A DNA stretch of 51,907 bases from Ilumatobacteraceae bacterium (GTDB taxonomy: Bacteria; Actinomycetota; Acidimicrobiia; Acidimicrobiales; Ilumatobacteraceae), in contig JALHOG010000033.1 in the NCBI GenBank assembly GCA_022843125.1, positions 1 to 51,907 on the forward strand, in the 5' to 3' direction. Position numbers and translations under genes: made by a program. Positions 8,200 through 16,401 of the stretch are shown one piece after another; the stretch's first letter is position 1, and every line of letters starts with the position of its first letter. Below the pieces are notes generated by a model, which made no database searches, was not told the DNA's origin, and saw only the letters and a program-made list of their open reading frames with translations.

Positions 8200-8211
8200 T
8201 GAAACGCTTCA
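8200..8211. promoter_or_regulatory. LacI-type operator in front of rhamnose isomerase
   Basis: TGAAACGCTTCA has TGAA/TTCA arms with a central CG, the typical layout of LacI-family sites. It abuts the -10 box of the plus-strand promoter. It resembles the site at 8089-8100, so one repressor could control both directions. Confidence 0.7.
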
Positions 8212-8233
8212 CATCAGAGCCAGGAGGGACCAG

Positions 8234-9400
8234 ATGGCGTTCACCACCGACGTGAGCCGACAACTCGAGAGCCAGGCGATCGAGGTGCCGTCGTGGGCCT
8301 ACGGCAACTCCGGCACGCGCTTCAAGGTGTTCGCACAAGCGGGCGTGCCGCGCGACCCGTTCGAGAAGATCAGCGACGCAGCGCAGGTCCACGCGTTCAC
8401 GGGCTTGGCGCCACGGGTGGCGCTGCACGTCCCGTGGGACGAGGTGGACGACTTCGCGAAGCTGCGCGAGCACGCCGAGGCACTCGGGGTGCAGTTGGGG
8501 ACGATCAACTCGAACACGTTCCAGGCCGACATCTACAAGCTCGGCAGCATCACGCACTCGGACGCCATGGTGCGGCGCGCCGCGATCGACCACCATCTGC
8601 GCTGCATCGAGATCATGCACGAGACCGGTTCGCGCGATCTCAAGATCTGGCTGGCCGACGGTACGAACTACCCGGGGCAGGACGACATCCGCGCCCGGCA
8701 GGACCGCCTGGCCGAGTCGCTCGCCGACATCTACGCCGCGCTGTCCGGTGATCAGCGACTGGTGCTCGAGTACAAGTTCTTCGAGCCGGCCTTTTACCAC
8801 ACCGACGTGCCCGACTGGGGCACGTCGTACCTGCACTGCGCTGCACTCGGCGAGCGCGCCGTGGTGTGCCTCGACACCGGCCACCACGCTCCAGGGACCA
8901 ACATCGAGTTCATCGTCGCGCAGCTCCTCCGGCTCGGGAAGCTCGGCTCGTTCGACTTCAACTCGCGGTTCTACGCCGACGACGACCTGATCGTCGGCGC
9001 CGCCGACCCGTTCCAGCTGTTCCGGATCCTCCACGAGGTCAACCGCGGTCGCGGGTTCGACCCGGCATCCGGTGTGGTGTTCATGCTCGACCAGTGCCAC
9101 AACGTCGAGGCCAAGATCCCCGGCCAGATCCGCAGCGTGCTCAACGTGCAGGAGATGACAGCCCGGGCACTGATGGTCGACGGCGCCGCGCTGTCGGCTG
9201 CACAACGTGCAGGTGACGTCCTCGGGGCCAACGAGGTGCTGATGGACGCCTTCTACACCGACGTCCGCCCGGCCCTCGCCGACTGGCGCGAGGAGCGCGG
9301 CCTACCACGCGATCCCATGGCCGCATACGCTGCGTCGGGTTACCAGGCCGAGATCGAGTCCACCCGGGTCGGCGGCAACCAGGCCGGCTGGGGCGCGTGA
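8234..9400 (+). CDS. rhaI: L-rhamnose isomerase (RhaI type)
   Basis: 388 residues. It converts L-rhamnose to L-rhamnulose, the first catabolic step, in the cytoplasm. It belongs to the xylose-isomerase-like TIM-barrel RhaI group rather than the enterobacterial RhaA type. Metal and substrate residues are expected in LVLEYKFFEPAFYHTDVPDW (around residue 172), VVCLDTGHHAPGTNIE (around 213) and the segment SFDFNSRFYADDDLIVGAAD. The ATG at 8234 has AGGAGG seven bases before it; the frame stays open far upstream but that part covers the promoter. The next gene follows after 10 nt. Confidence 0.92.
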   Translation: MAFTTDVSRQLESQAIEVPSWAYGNSGTRFKVFAQAGVPRDPFEKISDAAQVHAFTGLAPRVALHVPWDEVDDFAKLREHAEALGVQLGTINSNTFQADIYKLGSITHSDAMVRRAAIDHHLRCIEIMHETGSRDLKIWLADGTNYPGQDDIRARQDRLAESLADIYAALSGDQRLVLEYKFFEPAFYHTDVPDWGTSYLHCAALGERAVVCLDTGHHAPGTNIEFIVAQLLRLGKLGSFDFNSRFYADDDLIVGAADPFQLFRILHEVNRGRGFDPASGVVFMLDQCHNVEAKIPGQIRSVLNVQEMTARALMVDGAALSAAQRAGDVLGANEVLMDAFYTDVRPALADWREERGLPRDPMAAYAASGYQAEIESTRVGGNQAGWGA

Positions 9401-9410
9401 GGAGGCCGTC

Positions 9411-11447
9411 ATGACGAACCCCGCCGTCCGTGAGCTGCTGGCACGGTCGAACCGACTCGGCTCGGACCGCAGGAACACGAACTACGCGGGGGGCAACACC
9501 TCCGCCAAGGGCATCGACACCGACCCGGTGACGGGCAACGACGTCGAACTGATGTGGGTGAAGGGCTCGGGCGGCGACCTCGGCACCCTCACCGAAGCCG
9601 GCCTGGCCGTGCTCCGACTCGACCGGATGCGAGCACTCGCCGACGTCTACCCGGGCATCGAGCGCGAGGACGAGATGGTCGCAGCGTTCGACTTCTGCCT
9701 CCACGGCAAGGGAGGCGCCGCACCCTCGATCGACACCGCCATGCACGGGCTGATCAGTGCCCCGCATGTCGACCACCTCCACCCCGACGCCGGCATTGCG
9801 ATCGCGGCCGCGGCCGACGGCGAACAGCTGACTCGCACGATCTACGGCGGAAAGGTCGTGTGGGTACCGTGGCGCCGGCCCGGCTTCCAGCTCGGCCTCG
9901 ACATCGCCGCCATCCAGCGCGACCACCCCGAAGCGGTCGGCTGCATCCTCGGCGGACACGGCATCACGGCCTGGGGCGCGACCAGCGACGAGAGTGAGCG
10001 CAGCTCGCTCTGGATCATCGAGACCGCCGCCGCGTACATCGCGGCGCACGGCAAGGCCGAACCGTTCGGCCCGCTGCTCGATGGTTATGGCGCACTGCCG
10101 GGACCGGCCCGGCGCAGGCGTGCAGCAGCGCTCGCCCCGACGATCCGCGGCATCGCCTCACACGACCAGCCGATCGTCGGTCACTTCACCGACGACCCGG
10201 CGGTGCTCGACTTCCTCGCCCGGGCCGAGCACCCGAGGCTCGCTTCGCTCGGCACCAGCTGCCCCGACCACTTCCTGCGAACCAAGGTCAGGCCACTCGT
10301 GCTCGACCTGCCGGCCACCGCGACGGTCGACGAGTCGATCGCTCGGCTCCTCGCACTGCACCAGCCCTACCGCGACGAGTACCGCGCCTACTACGACGCG
10401 CACGCCACGCCCGACTCACCGGCGATGCGAGGCGCCGATCCGCTGATCGTGCTCGTCCCCGGCGTCGGGATGTTCAGCTTCGGCCGCGACAAGCAGACGG
10501 CCCGCGTCGCCGGCGAGTTCTACCTCAACGCGATCAATGTGATGCGCGGCGCCGAAGCACTGTCGACGTACCAGCCGATCAGCGATCACGAGAAGTTCCG
10601 GATCGAGTACTGGGCGCTCGAGGAAGCCAAGTTGCAGCGCTTGCCCAAGCCGAAGTCGCACGCCACCCGCGTCGCGCTCGTGACCGGCGCCGCCTCGGGC
10701 ATCGGCAAGGCCATCGCGACCCGACTCGCCGCCGACGGCGCGTGCGTCGTCCTGGCCGACCTCGACGCCGACAAGGCGGCCGCAGCTGCCGCCGAACTCG
10801 GCGACACCCACACTGCGATCGGTGTCGGCGTCGACGTGTCCGACGCCGACGCCGTGCAGCAGGCCATCGACGCCGCTGTGCTCGCCTTTGGTGGCATCGA
10901 TCTCGTCGTCAACAACGCCGGTCTGTCGCTGTCCAAGCCGCTGCTCGAGACCTCCGAAGCCGATTGGGATCTCCAGCACGACGTGATGGCGAAGGGCTCG
11001 TTCCTCGTGTCGAAAGCCGCGGCGAAGGTGATGATCGAACAGCGGCGCGGTGGCGACATCGTCTACATCGCATCGAAGAACTCGGTGTTCGCCGGCCCGA
11101 ACAACATCGCCTACTCCGCCGCCAAGGCCGACCAGGCGCACCAGGTCCGTCTGCTCGCCGTCGAGCTCGGCGAGCACGGCATCCGTGTCAACGGCGTCAA
11201 CCCCGACGGCGTCGTGCGCGGATCGGGCATCTTCGCCGGCGGTTGGGGAGCCCAACGCGCCGCGACCTACGGCGTGACCGAGGACGAGCTCGGCACCTAC
11301 TACGCGCAACGCACGATCCTCAAGCGCGAGGTGCTCCCCGAACACGTCGCTGCGGCGGTCGCGGTCCTCACCGGCGGCGACCTCGAACAGACCACCGGTC
11401 TCCACATCCCCGTCGACTCCGGAGTCGCCGCAGCCTTCCTCCGCTGA
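9411..11447 (+). CDS. Bifunctional rhamnulose-1-phosphate aldolase / short-chain dehydrogenase
   Basis: 678 residues. The N-terminal half (about 1-400) is a class II aldolase (NTNYAGGNTSAKG; HVDHLHPDAG with metal His residues; GHGITAWGAT). The C-terminal part (about 415-678) is a short-chain dehydrogenase with the nucleotide site TGAASGIGKA, NNAG and a Tyr-x-x-x-Lys pair in IAYSAAKA. This known fusion cleaves rhamnulose-1-P to DHAP and L-lactaldehyde and oxidises the latter to L-lactate. Strong GAGGAGG upstream; the stop overlaps the kinase start (TGATG). Confidence 0.93.
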   Translation: MTNPAVRELLARSNRLGSDRRNTNYAGGNTSAKGIDTDPVTGNDVELMWVKGSGGDLGTLTEAGLAVLRLDRMRALADVYPGIEREDEMVAAFDFCLHGKGGAAPSIDTAMHGLISAPHVDHLHPDAGIAIAAAADGEQLTRTIYGGKVVWVPWRRPGFQLGLDIAAIQRDHPEAVGCILGGHGITAWGATSDESERSSLWIIETAAAYIAAHGKAEPFGPLLDGYGALPGPARRRRAAALAPTIRGIASHDQPIVGHFTDDPAVLDFLARAEHPRLASLGTSCPDHFLRTKVRPLVLDLPATATVDESIARLLALHQPYRDEYRAYYDAHATPDSPAMRGADPLIVLVPGVGMFSFGRDKQTARVAGEFYLNAINVMRGAEALSTYQPISDHEKFRIEYWALEEAKLQRLPKPKSHATRVALVTGAASGIGKAIATRLAADGACVVLADLDADKAAAAAAELGDTHTAIGVGVDVSDADAVQQAIDAAVLAFGGIDLVVNNAGLSLSKPLLETSEADWDLQHDVMAKGSFLVSKAAAKVMIEQRRGGDIVYIASKNSVFAGPNNIAYSAAKADQAHQVRLLAVELGEHGIRVNGVNPDGVVRGSGIFAGGWGAQRAATYGVTEDELGTYYAQRTILKREVLPEHVAAAVAVLTGGDLEQTTGLHIPVDSGVAAAFLR

Positions 11448-12787
11448 TGACCGTCGTCGCCGCCGTCGACTGCGGCGCCACATCGGTCCGGGTCTGCCGG
11501 GTCGACCTCGGCGCCGAGCACCTCTCCCCCCAGGTGGTCCACCGGGTCGCGCACTCCCCTCGGCGCGACCCGGCGGGCCATGTCCGGTGGGACTGGGACC
11601 TCATCATCGCCGCAGTCGTCGAGGGCCTGGAGCGCGCCGTCGACATCGGTCCGTTGGACTCGATCGGCATCGACACCTGGGCCGTCGACTATGGCCTGCT
11701 CGACGAACACGGCGACCTGCTGAGCGCCCCATACTCCTATCGCGACCACCGCACCGACCGCTATCGCAGCATCGTCGACGAGTTCGGCGCGGAGCGGATG
11801 TACGACATCAACGGGCTCCAGCTCTTGCCGTTCAACACGATCTTCCAGCTCGCCGTTCATGACCCCGACGAGCTCGCCCGAGCCGCCCGCCTGCTGTGGC
11901 TGCCCGAACTCGTCGTGCACCACCTCACCGGGGTCGCCGTCACGGAACGCACCAGCGCCGGCAGCTCCGGGCTCGTCGACGTCACCGAAGGCGACTGGTC
12001 CACAGCGCTCCTGCCTCTCGCCGGTGTCGACGCCTCCCTCCTCGGCGACATCACCCCCGGGGGTCGCGTCGTCGGCGAGTGGCGCGGGATCCCCGTCTCC
12101 CTGGTCGGCGGGCACGACACCGCGTCGGCCGTCGCCGGAATGGGGCACGTCGCCCCTGGAGGTTCGGCGTTCGTGGCCTCCGGCACGTGGATCCTCGTGG
12201 GCGTCGAACGGGCCGAACCCGACCTGTCCGACTGGGCCCGGTCCCACAACTACACCAACGAGGCCGGCGCGCTCGACGGCTTCCGCTTCCTCCGCAACGT
12301 CACCGGGTTCTGGCTGCTCGAGCAGTGCCGCCCCAGTTGGGGCGACGCTGACATCGCTGCGCTCGTCGACGCGGCAGCACGCGTAGACGGCGAGGTGCCG
12401 ATCGTCGATGTCGACGATCCGCGGCTGCTGTCGCCCTCCGACATGCTGGGCGAATACACCGCGCTCGCCGGCATCCCACGCGACGCCGGCCCTGGGCTCA
12501 TCACACGCAGCATCATCGAATCGATCGCCGTCCGGACCGCCGAGGTCGTCGAGCAACTCGGTCAGACGAGCTCGTTCGACGACGTGATCCTGTTCGGCGG
12601 GGCCGCCCGGATGGACCTCCTCGTCCACCGCCTGGCCGACCTCACCGGGCGCTCCGTCCGCGTCGGGTCGGCAGAGGCCGCCGCTCTCGGCAACGCGATC
12701 GTGCAGGGCGTCGCCCTCGGCACGTTCGACTCGATCTCCGACGGACGCGCCCGGCTCGCCGCCTCACCGATGAGGACCTGGCCATGA
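11447..12787 (+). CDS. rhaB: Rhamnulokinase
   Basis: 446 residues of the FGGY kinase fold. The N-terminal phosphate loop is VAAVDCGATSVRV, GIDTWAVDYGLLD follows near residue 75, LVGGHDTASAVAGMG near 220 and the adenosine segment VILFGGAARMDLL near 385. It phosphorylates L-rhamnulose at C1, giving the substrate for the preceding gene's aldolase. The start ATG shares one base with the upstream stop, so translation is probably coupled. Its own stop overlaps the next start as ATGA, leading into a truncated lactate-dehydrogenase-like frame. Confidence 0.93.
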   Translation: MTVVAAVDCGATSVRVCRVDLGAEHLSPQVVHRVAHSPRRDPAGHVRWDWDLIIAAVVEGLERAVDIGPLDSIGIDTWAVDYGLLDEHGDLLSAPYSYRDHRTDRYRSIVDEFGAERMYDINGLQLLPFNTIFQLAVHDPDELARAARLLWLPELVVHHLTGVAVTERTSAGSSGLVDVTEGDWSTALLPLAGVDASLLGDITPGGRVVGEWRGIPVSLVGGHDTASAVAGMGHVAPGGSAFVASGTWILVGVERAEPDLSDWARSHNYTNEAGALDGFRFLRNVTGFWLLEQCRPSWGDADIAALVDAAARVDGEVPIVDVDDPRLLSPSDMLGEYTALAGIPRDAGPGLITRSIIESIAVRTAEVVEQLGQTSSFDDVILFGGAARMDLLVHRLADLTGRSVRVGSAEAAALGNAIVQGVALGTFDSISDGRARLAASPMRTWP

Positions 12788-12969
12788 ACCGAGGGATCCC
12801 CCGGCCCAGCGCGTTCGCCGACCTCCTGAAGTTCCGAACGCCGACGGTCGATCGAACCACTGCCCGCCTGGCCCGCGCGCACACCATCGCTGACCTGCGA
12901 GCGATCGCGAAGCGCAAGCCGCCAGTCGTCGCGAGTCGTCGATCGACCGCCTGCCTGCGAGCCGTTTGA
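12784..12969 (+). pseudogene. Truncated N-terminus of FMN-dependent alpha-hydroxy-acid (L-lactate) dehydrogenase
   Basis: A 61-codon frame, translationally coupled to the kinase. Residues 1-47 (FADLLKFRTPTVDRTTARLA, then RAHTIADLRAIAKRKPP) match the start of LldD-type lactate dehydrogenases, where a segment like DLRxIAKRRxPRxxFDY leads into the FMN barrel. After KRKPP the similarity stops and the frame runs 14 unrelated residues to a stop. LldD would complete the pathway by oxidising the L-lactate made by the aldolase/dehydrogenase. The remaining ~330 residues are not in the following 400 bp. The gene is thus a broken remnant; the identification rests on a short match. Confidence 0.55.
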
Positions 12970-13352
12970 AGCGGAGTCGAGTCCCACCGACGGCACGTCC
13001 CGCACGCGTCCGTGAGCTGCGATGACCTACCCATCCTGCCCGCGCGGGACTCGAACCGACAGGCCTCCTGCCCTCCCCATCGGGGAGCACCCAAGCGCCT
13101 ACTCGAGACTGGTGGGTGACGCGAGGCCGTGTGTCGAGCGTCGGTGAGGTTCCGGTCGGGTTGCTCGAGAAGCGCCCCGGTCGAACAGACGCTCCTGCGA
13201 ACCCGTCCAACACCCCGCTTGACACAGGGAGGATTCGATCTGCTCTCGCCTTGCGGTCATCCGTGACCGTGAATCGGGGCCGCTGTTCTGTGTCGCAGTC
13301 CAGCGCGATCAACTCGCTCGACTCGCCGATGGGGCACCGGACCGACGGATCT
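12970..13352. other. Gene-free stretch after lldD remnant, with short palindromes
   Basis: No credible coding frame. It holds a 10-bp palindrome CCCGCGCGGG (13039-13048), a hairpin CTCCCC-ATC-GGGGAG (13073-13087) that could terminate the rhamnose operon, and between them on the minus strand a stretch like the 3' half of a tRNA (GGTTCGAGTCCCGC) that cannot be folded into a complete tRNA. The mixture suggests a deletion or insertion scar. Confidence 0.5.
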
Positions 13353-13372
13353 GGTGTATGGTAGGTGTATGG
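13353..13372 (+). repeat. Two 9-bp direct repeats at vapB start
   Basis: GGTGTATGG occurs at 13353-13361 and 13364-13372, an 11-bp period. The second copy contains the antitoxin start codon. VapB or VapBC often represses its own promoter, so this is a plausible operator. No ribosome binding site precedes the ATG, and a TATGGT -10-like box (13357-13362) would give a nearly leaderless mRNA. Confidence 0.45.
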
Positions 13373-13569
13373 CACGCACCAATATCGATATCGATGACGA
13401 GCTCTGTCAGCGGGTCATGGACCGCTTTCACCTCACGACCAAGCGCGACGCTGTCAATCTGGCGCTGCGTCGGCTGGCCGGCGAGCCACTCGGGCTCGAT
13501 GAAGCGCGTGCGTTGCGCGGGTCCGGTTGGGACGGCGATCTCGACGAGATGCGTTCGAGCAGGGCGTGA
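13369..13569 (+). CDS. VapB-type antitoxin
   Basis: 66 residues. The N-terminal ribbon-helix-helix-like part reads [19 protein letters not shown] and [15 protein letters not shown]; the C-terminal tail ends [16 protein letters not shown], a typical VapB neutralising tail. It binds and inhibits the PIN toxin encoded next and probably the operator at its own start. Its stop overlaps the toxin GTG start by 4 bp (GTGA), as usual in toxin-antitoxin pairs. An ATG five codons upstream is possible but less typical of the family. Confidence 0.88.
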   Translation: MARTNIDIDDELCQRVMDRFHLTTKRDAVNLALRRLAGEPLGLDEARALRGSGWDGDLDEMRSSRA

Positions 13570-13961
13570 TCCTCGTCGACACGTCGGCGTGGATCGAGTT
13601 CCTTCGCGATACCGGCTCACCGACGTGCCAGGTCGTCGATCGCCTCCTCGCCGACGACCTTGCGATCTGCGATCCCGTCGCGATGGAGGTCCTTGCGGGC
13701 GCCCGCGATGAGCACCACCTCGCCCAGCTCCGCGGACTGATCGGACGGGCGACGATGCTGCCCACCACACCCGCCGACTACGACGCCGCCGCCGCGCTGT
13801 ATCGGGCCTGCCGGGTACGTGGCGAAACCGTCCGGAAACTGATCGACTGCCTCATCGCCGCCGTCGCGATCAGAGCTGGCGCAGAGGTGCTGCACGCCGA
13901 CTCCGACTTCATCACGATCGCCCGACACACCGATCTACAGGTTCATCCAGCATCGAAGTAG
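13566..13961 (+). CDS. VapC-type PIN-domain ribonuclease toxin
   Basis: 131 residues. The PIN acidic residues are visible: Asp5 in ILVDTSAW, Glu in AMEVLAGA (about 41), Asp in [12 protein letters not shown] (about 97) and Asp in LHADSDF (about 115). VapC toxins are Mg-dependent RNases that cut tRNA or rRNA when the antitoxin is lost. The GTG start overlaps the antitoxin stop. The module sits in a gene-poor region beside a truncated gene, consistent with a mobile or addiction locus. Confidence 0.9.
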   Translation: MILVDTSAWIEFLRDTGSPTCQVVDRLLADDLAICDPVAMEVLAGARDEHHLAQLRGLIGRATMLPTTPADYDAAAALYRACRVRGETVRKLIDCLIAAVAIRAGAEVLHADSDFITIARHTDLQVHPASK

Positions 13962-14383
13962 TGACGGCAAGGGCGCGGCGGCACGACGAACGACACTCCG
14001 AACCGACGCACAGAACGCTCACTGCGACGCATGCAGAACGCGCCTGGCGCCGGTGAGAACAGCGCCGAGAACCGGCGATCTGGCGCGGCCCTCGGTGCCG
14101 AGCGGTGGGTGGAGTTGGGGTCGCGGCTCTGTGATGTCGCGAGACATCGGAAACGGTCCGGACCCGCATCAGGGGCGCGCGCAGAGCTCGCGAGCGGCGG
14201 CGGTCACATCAACGGCATCCCCGTGCATGCGGCCTCATGTCGCCCAGCAATCGCACTGAGTTCCCAGGTCATCGGCCAAGGGTGCTACCGACCGCCTCGT
14301 CGTCCCGGGCGGGTAGCTGGCCACCATCGCGGAGCGCGTCGGTCCGCATCTGCCGGTCGGGCTGATCGCCGCCGTCTCCGCTC
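13962..14383. other. Gene-free stretch
   Basis: Open frames here are Arg/Ser/Pro-rich on both strands, as expected for antisense or out-of-frame GC-rich DNA. I see no recognisable gene, RNA or repeat. Confidence 0.5.
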
Positions 14384-14647
14384 TCAGCCCGGGTCCTCGA
14401 GCAGCCGTCGCACCGCCGCAGCGCCACGCTCCTCACGAAGTTGGATCTCGACGAGCACCAGGTCGGTCACGGCCTCCAGCAGGCGCAGCGCCGGCGTCGT
14501 CGCGCTCTGGTCGATCGCGACCGCGAGCAGCGACAGTTCCCGGTGGAGAGAGCCGAGGTCGTCGAGGGTGGCCTGCTCGATGCGGGTCTCGACGAGGGTG
14601 AAGAGGATGTTCCGGGCGCGCCGGGGGTCCAACGGTTCGGGGTTCAC
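14384..14647 (-). CDS. Hypothetical small alpha-helical protein
   Basis: 87 residues from a GTG start, beginning VNPEPLDPRRARNILF and ending in AVRRLLEDPG. The middle is Leu/Glu/Ala-rich (SLHRELSLLAVAIDQS, LRLLEAVTDLVLVEIQLREE) and looks helical and protein-like, unlike the Arg-rich sequence farther upstream in the same frame, which argues for this start. No family was recognised. It is isolated between two non-coding stretches, so it may be a remnant. Confidence 0.45.
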   Translation of the reverse strand: MNPEPLDPRRARNILFTLVETRIEQATLDDLGSLHRELSLLAVAIDQSATTPALRLLEAVTDLVLVEIQLREERGAAAVRRLLEDPG

Positions 14648-15021
14648 AGCAGGTGGCCCCGACCTCGCGGTCCGGTCCTGCGACCAACTCCGGATCGTTG
14701 CACGTTGCCTCCTCGCTGACGCGTCACCCGTCCGGCGACGACGTCGGCACCCATGCATCCAGTCCGCCCCCCTGATACACGGAGAGGCGCGCCGCCCGTC
14801 GCCGCGTCGATCAACGGGACACCGGCCACGACGGCGCCGCTCGATCGTCGGGAGCCTCCACGCCACCCCGTGCAGCTCTCGTCGGATCGGTGGGGAACGG
14901 CAGCTCGTCGATTGTCACGACTCAACGCTCGTCGACCGCGCGGTCTCAGCAGCTGGCCGCCGGGTGCGGGCGGTCGATTCCTCCTCCGACGTCGAAGCGT
15001 TCGAGACGCGATGATCTGGTC
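14648..15021. other. Gene-free stretch upstream of M20 peptidase
   Basis: Only low-complexity Arg/Pro-rich frames occur. The promoter of the peptidase gene should lie at its right end, but no convincing -35/-10 pair was found. Confidence 0.5.
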
Positions 15022-16368
15022 ATGACCGTCGTCGCCGCGCCGAACGCATCCACCGAGCTCCTCCAGCACCTCATCCGACTGCAGTGCGTGAACACCGGGC
15101 AACCGGAGTCTGGCGATGAGACCCGCGCTGCGGAGCTCCTGCGTGCGGTGGTCGACGTGCCCGGTGTGGACGTGCAGTCGTTCGGGCCGATGGCGAACCG
15201 GCACTCGCTGGTGGCGCGGTTGCCCGGCACCGACCCGACGGCGCCGACGTTGCTGCTGCTCGGGCACACCGACGTGGTGCCGGTGACACCCGACGACTGG
15301 GTTCACGATCCGTTCGGTGGCGAGCTGATCGACGGGTGGGTGTGGGGTCGTGGCGCGATCGACATGTTGTGCGTCACGGCATCGATGGCGGTGGCGTTCG
15401 CCGAGCTCGCGAAGCGTCGGGTGGCGCTGCCGGGGACGGTGGTGTTCGCCGCCGTTGCCGACGAGGAGGCCGGCGGCACGGCCGGTGCCGGATGGCTGCT
15501 CGACCACCACCGCGACGATGTGATGGCCGACTACGTGCTCACCGAGTGTGGGGGCACCCCGCTGCACACACCGTCGGGTATGAAGCTGCCGGTGCTGGTG
15601 GCCGAGAAGGGTGCGGCCTGGACCCGTCTGGTGGTGCACGGCCGGGCGGCACACGGGTCGACGCCGCTGATGGGCGACAACGCGCTCGTGAAGGCGAGCG
15701 AGATCGTCCGGCGCATCGCCGAGTACCGCCCACTGGCGGAGATCCACGACACGTGGCGCGGCTACGTGGCCGCGATGGAGTTCGACGACGACCTGACGCG
15801 AGTGCTGCTCGACCCGGTGGCAATCGGCCAGTGGGCGGCGCACCACCCCGAGACAGGCTTCGCCGCCGACTGCCACGCGTGCACCCACATCACGCTGTCG
15901 CCGAACGTGCTGCGCGCCGACGGCAAGACCAACACCATCCCGGCCAGCGTCGAGCTCGAGGTCGACATCCGCACCCTGCCCGGCCAGACCGAGGACGACG
16001 TACGCCGCCTGCTCCACGAGCTGATCGGCGACGACCTGATCGGCAGCGTCGACATCCACTTCATGCACGAGGAGTGGCCCGCCACCGCGTCGCCGATCGA
16101 CTCGCCGCTGTGGCGGTCGGTCGAGCGGGCGTCCGCATCGGTGTATCCGGATGCGCGCTGCGTGCCGGCGATCACCCCCGGCGGCACCGACGCCCGCTTC
16201 TATCGCAAGGCTGGGGCGACCTCATACGGGTACGGGCTGTTCTCGAAGGAGCTCACGTACGACGACTACGTCGCGATGTTCCACGCTGCGAATGAGCGCT
16301 GCGACGTGCACTCGCTCGCGCTCATGGAGCAGCTCTGGAGCGACATCGCCGTCGACCTGCTGGCCTGA
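15022..16368 (+). CDS. M20 family metallopeptidase
   Basis: 448 residues, normal for the family. The di-zinc site is visible: LLGHTDVVP (His ligand and Asp, around residue 76), WGRGAIDM (bridging Asp, around 112), and AVADEEAGG (catalytic Glu and metal Glu, around 150), with ITPGGTDARFYRKAG near the C-terminus. A dimerisation lid (VLVAEKGAAWTRLVVHGRAA) sits in the middle. These cytoplasmic enzymes cleave dipeptides or N-acyl amino acids; the substrate cannot be told. Start is ATG at 15022 with only a weak GAGACG upstream. It converges on the MFS gene. Confidence 0.9.
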   Translation: MTVVAAPNASTELLQHLIRLQCVNTGQPESGDETRAAELLRAVVDVPGVDVQSFGPMANRHSLVARLPGTDPTAPTLLLLGHTDVVPVTPDDWVHDPFGGELIDGWVWGRGAIDMLCVTASMAVAFAELAKRRVALPGTVVFAAVADEEAGGTAGAGWLLDHHRDDVMADYVLTECGGTPLHTPSGMKLPVLVAEKGAAWTRLVVHGRAAHGSTPLMGDNALVKASEIVRRIAEYRPLAEIHDTWRGYVAAMEFDDDLTRVLLDPVAIGQWAAHHPETGFAADCHACTHITLSPNVLRADGKTNTIPASVELEVDIRTLPGQTEDDVRRLLHELIGDDLIGSVDIHFMHEEWPATASPIDSPLWRSVERASASVYPDARCVPAITPGGTDARFYRKAGATSYGYGLFSKELTYDDYVAMFHAANERCDVHSLALMEQLWSDIAVDLLA

Positions 16369-16401
16369 ACGGGGCGCATCAGCACGCCGTGGCCGTCGCG
16401 C

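Noticed and set aside
13020..13095. Complete tRNA gene on the minus strand
   Set aside because: Only a T-arm-like stretch is present; T-stem pairs are poor and no 5' acceptor strand complements GCGGGCA.
14031..15014. Plus-strand 327-codon frame as a gene
   Set aside because: Arg/Ser/Pro-rich composition, no family pattern, overlaps the peptidase leader; typical out-of-frame reading of GC-rich DNA.
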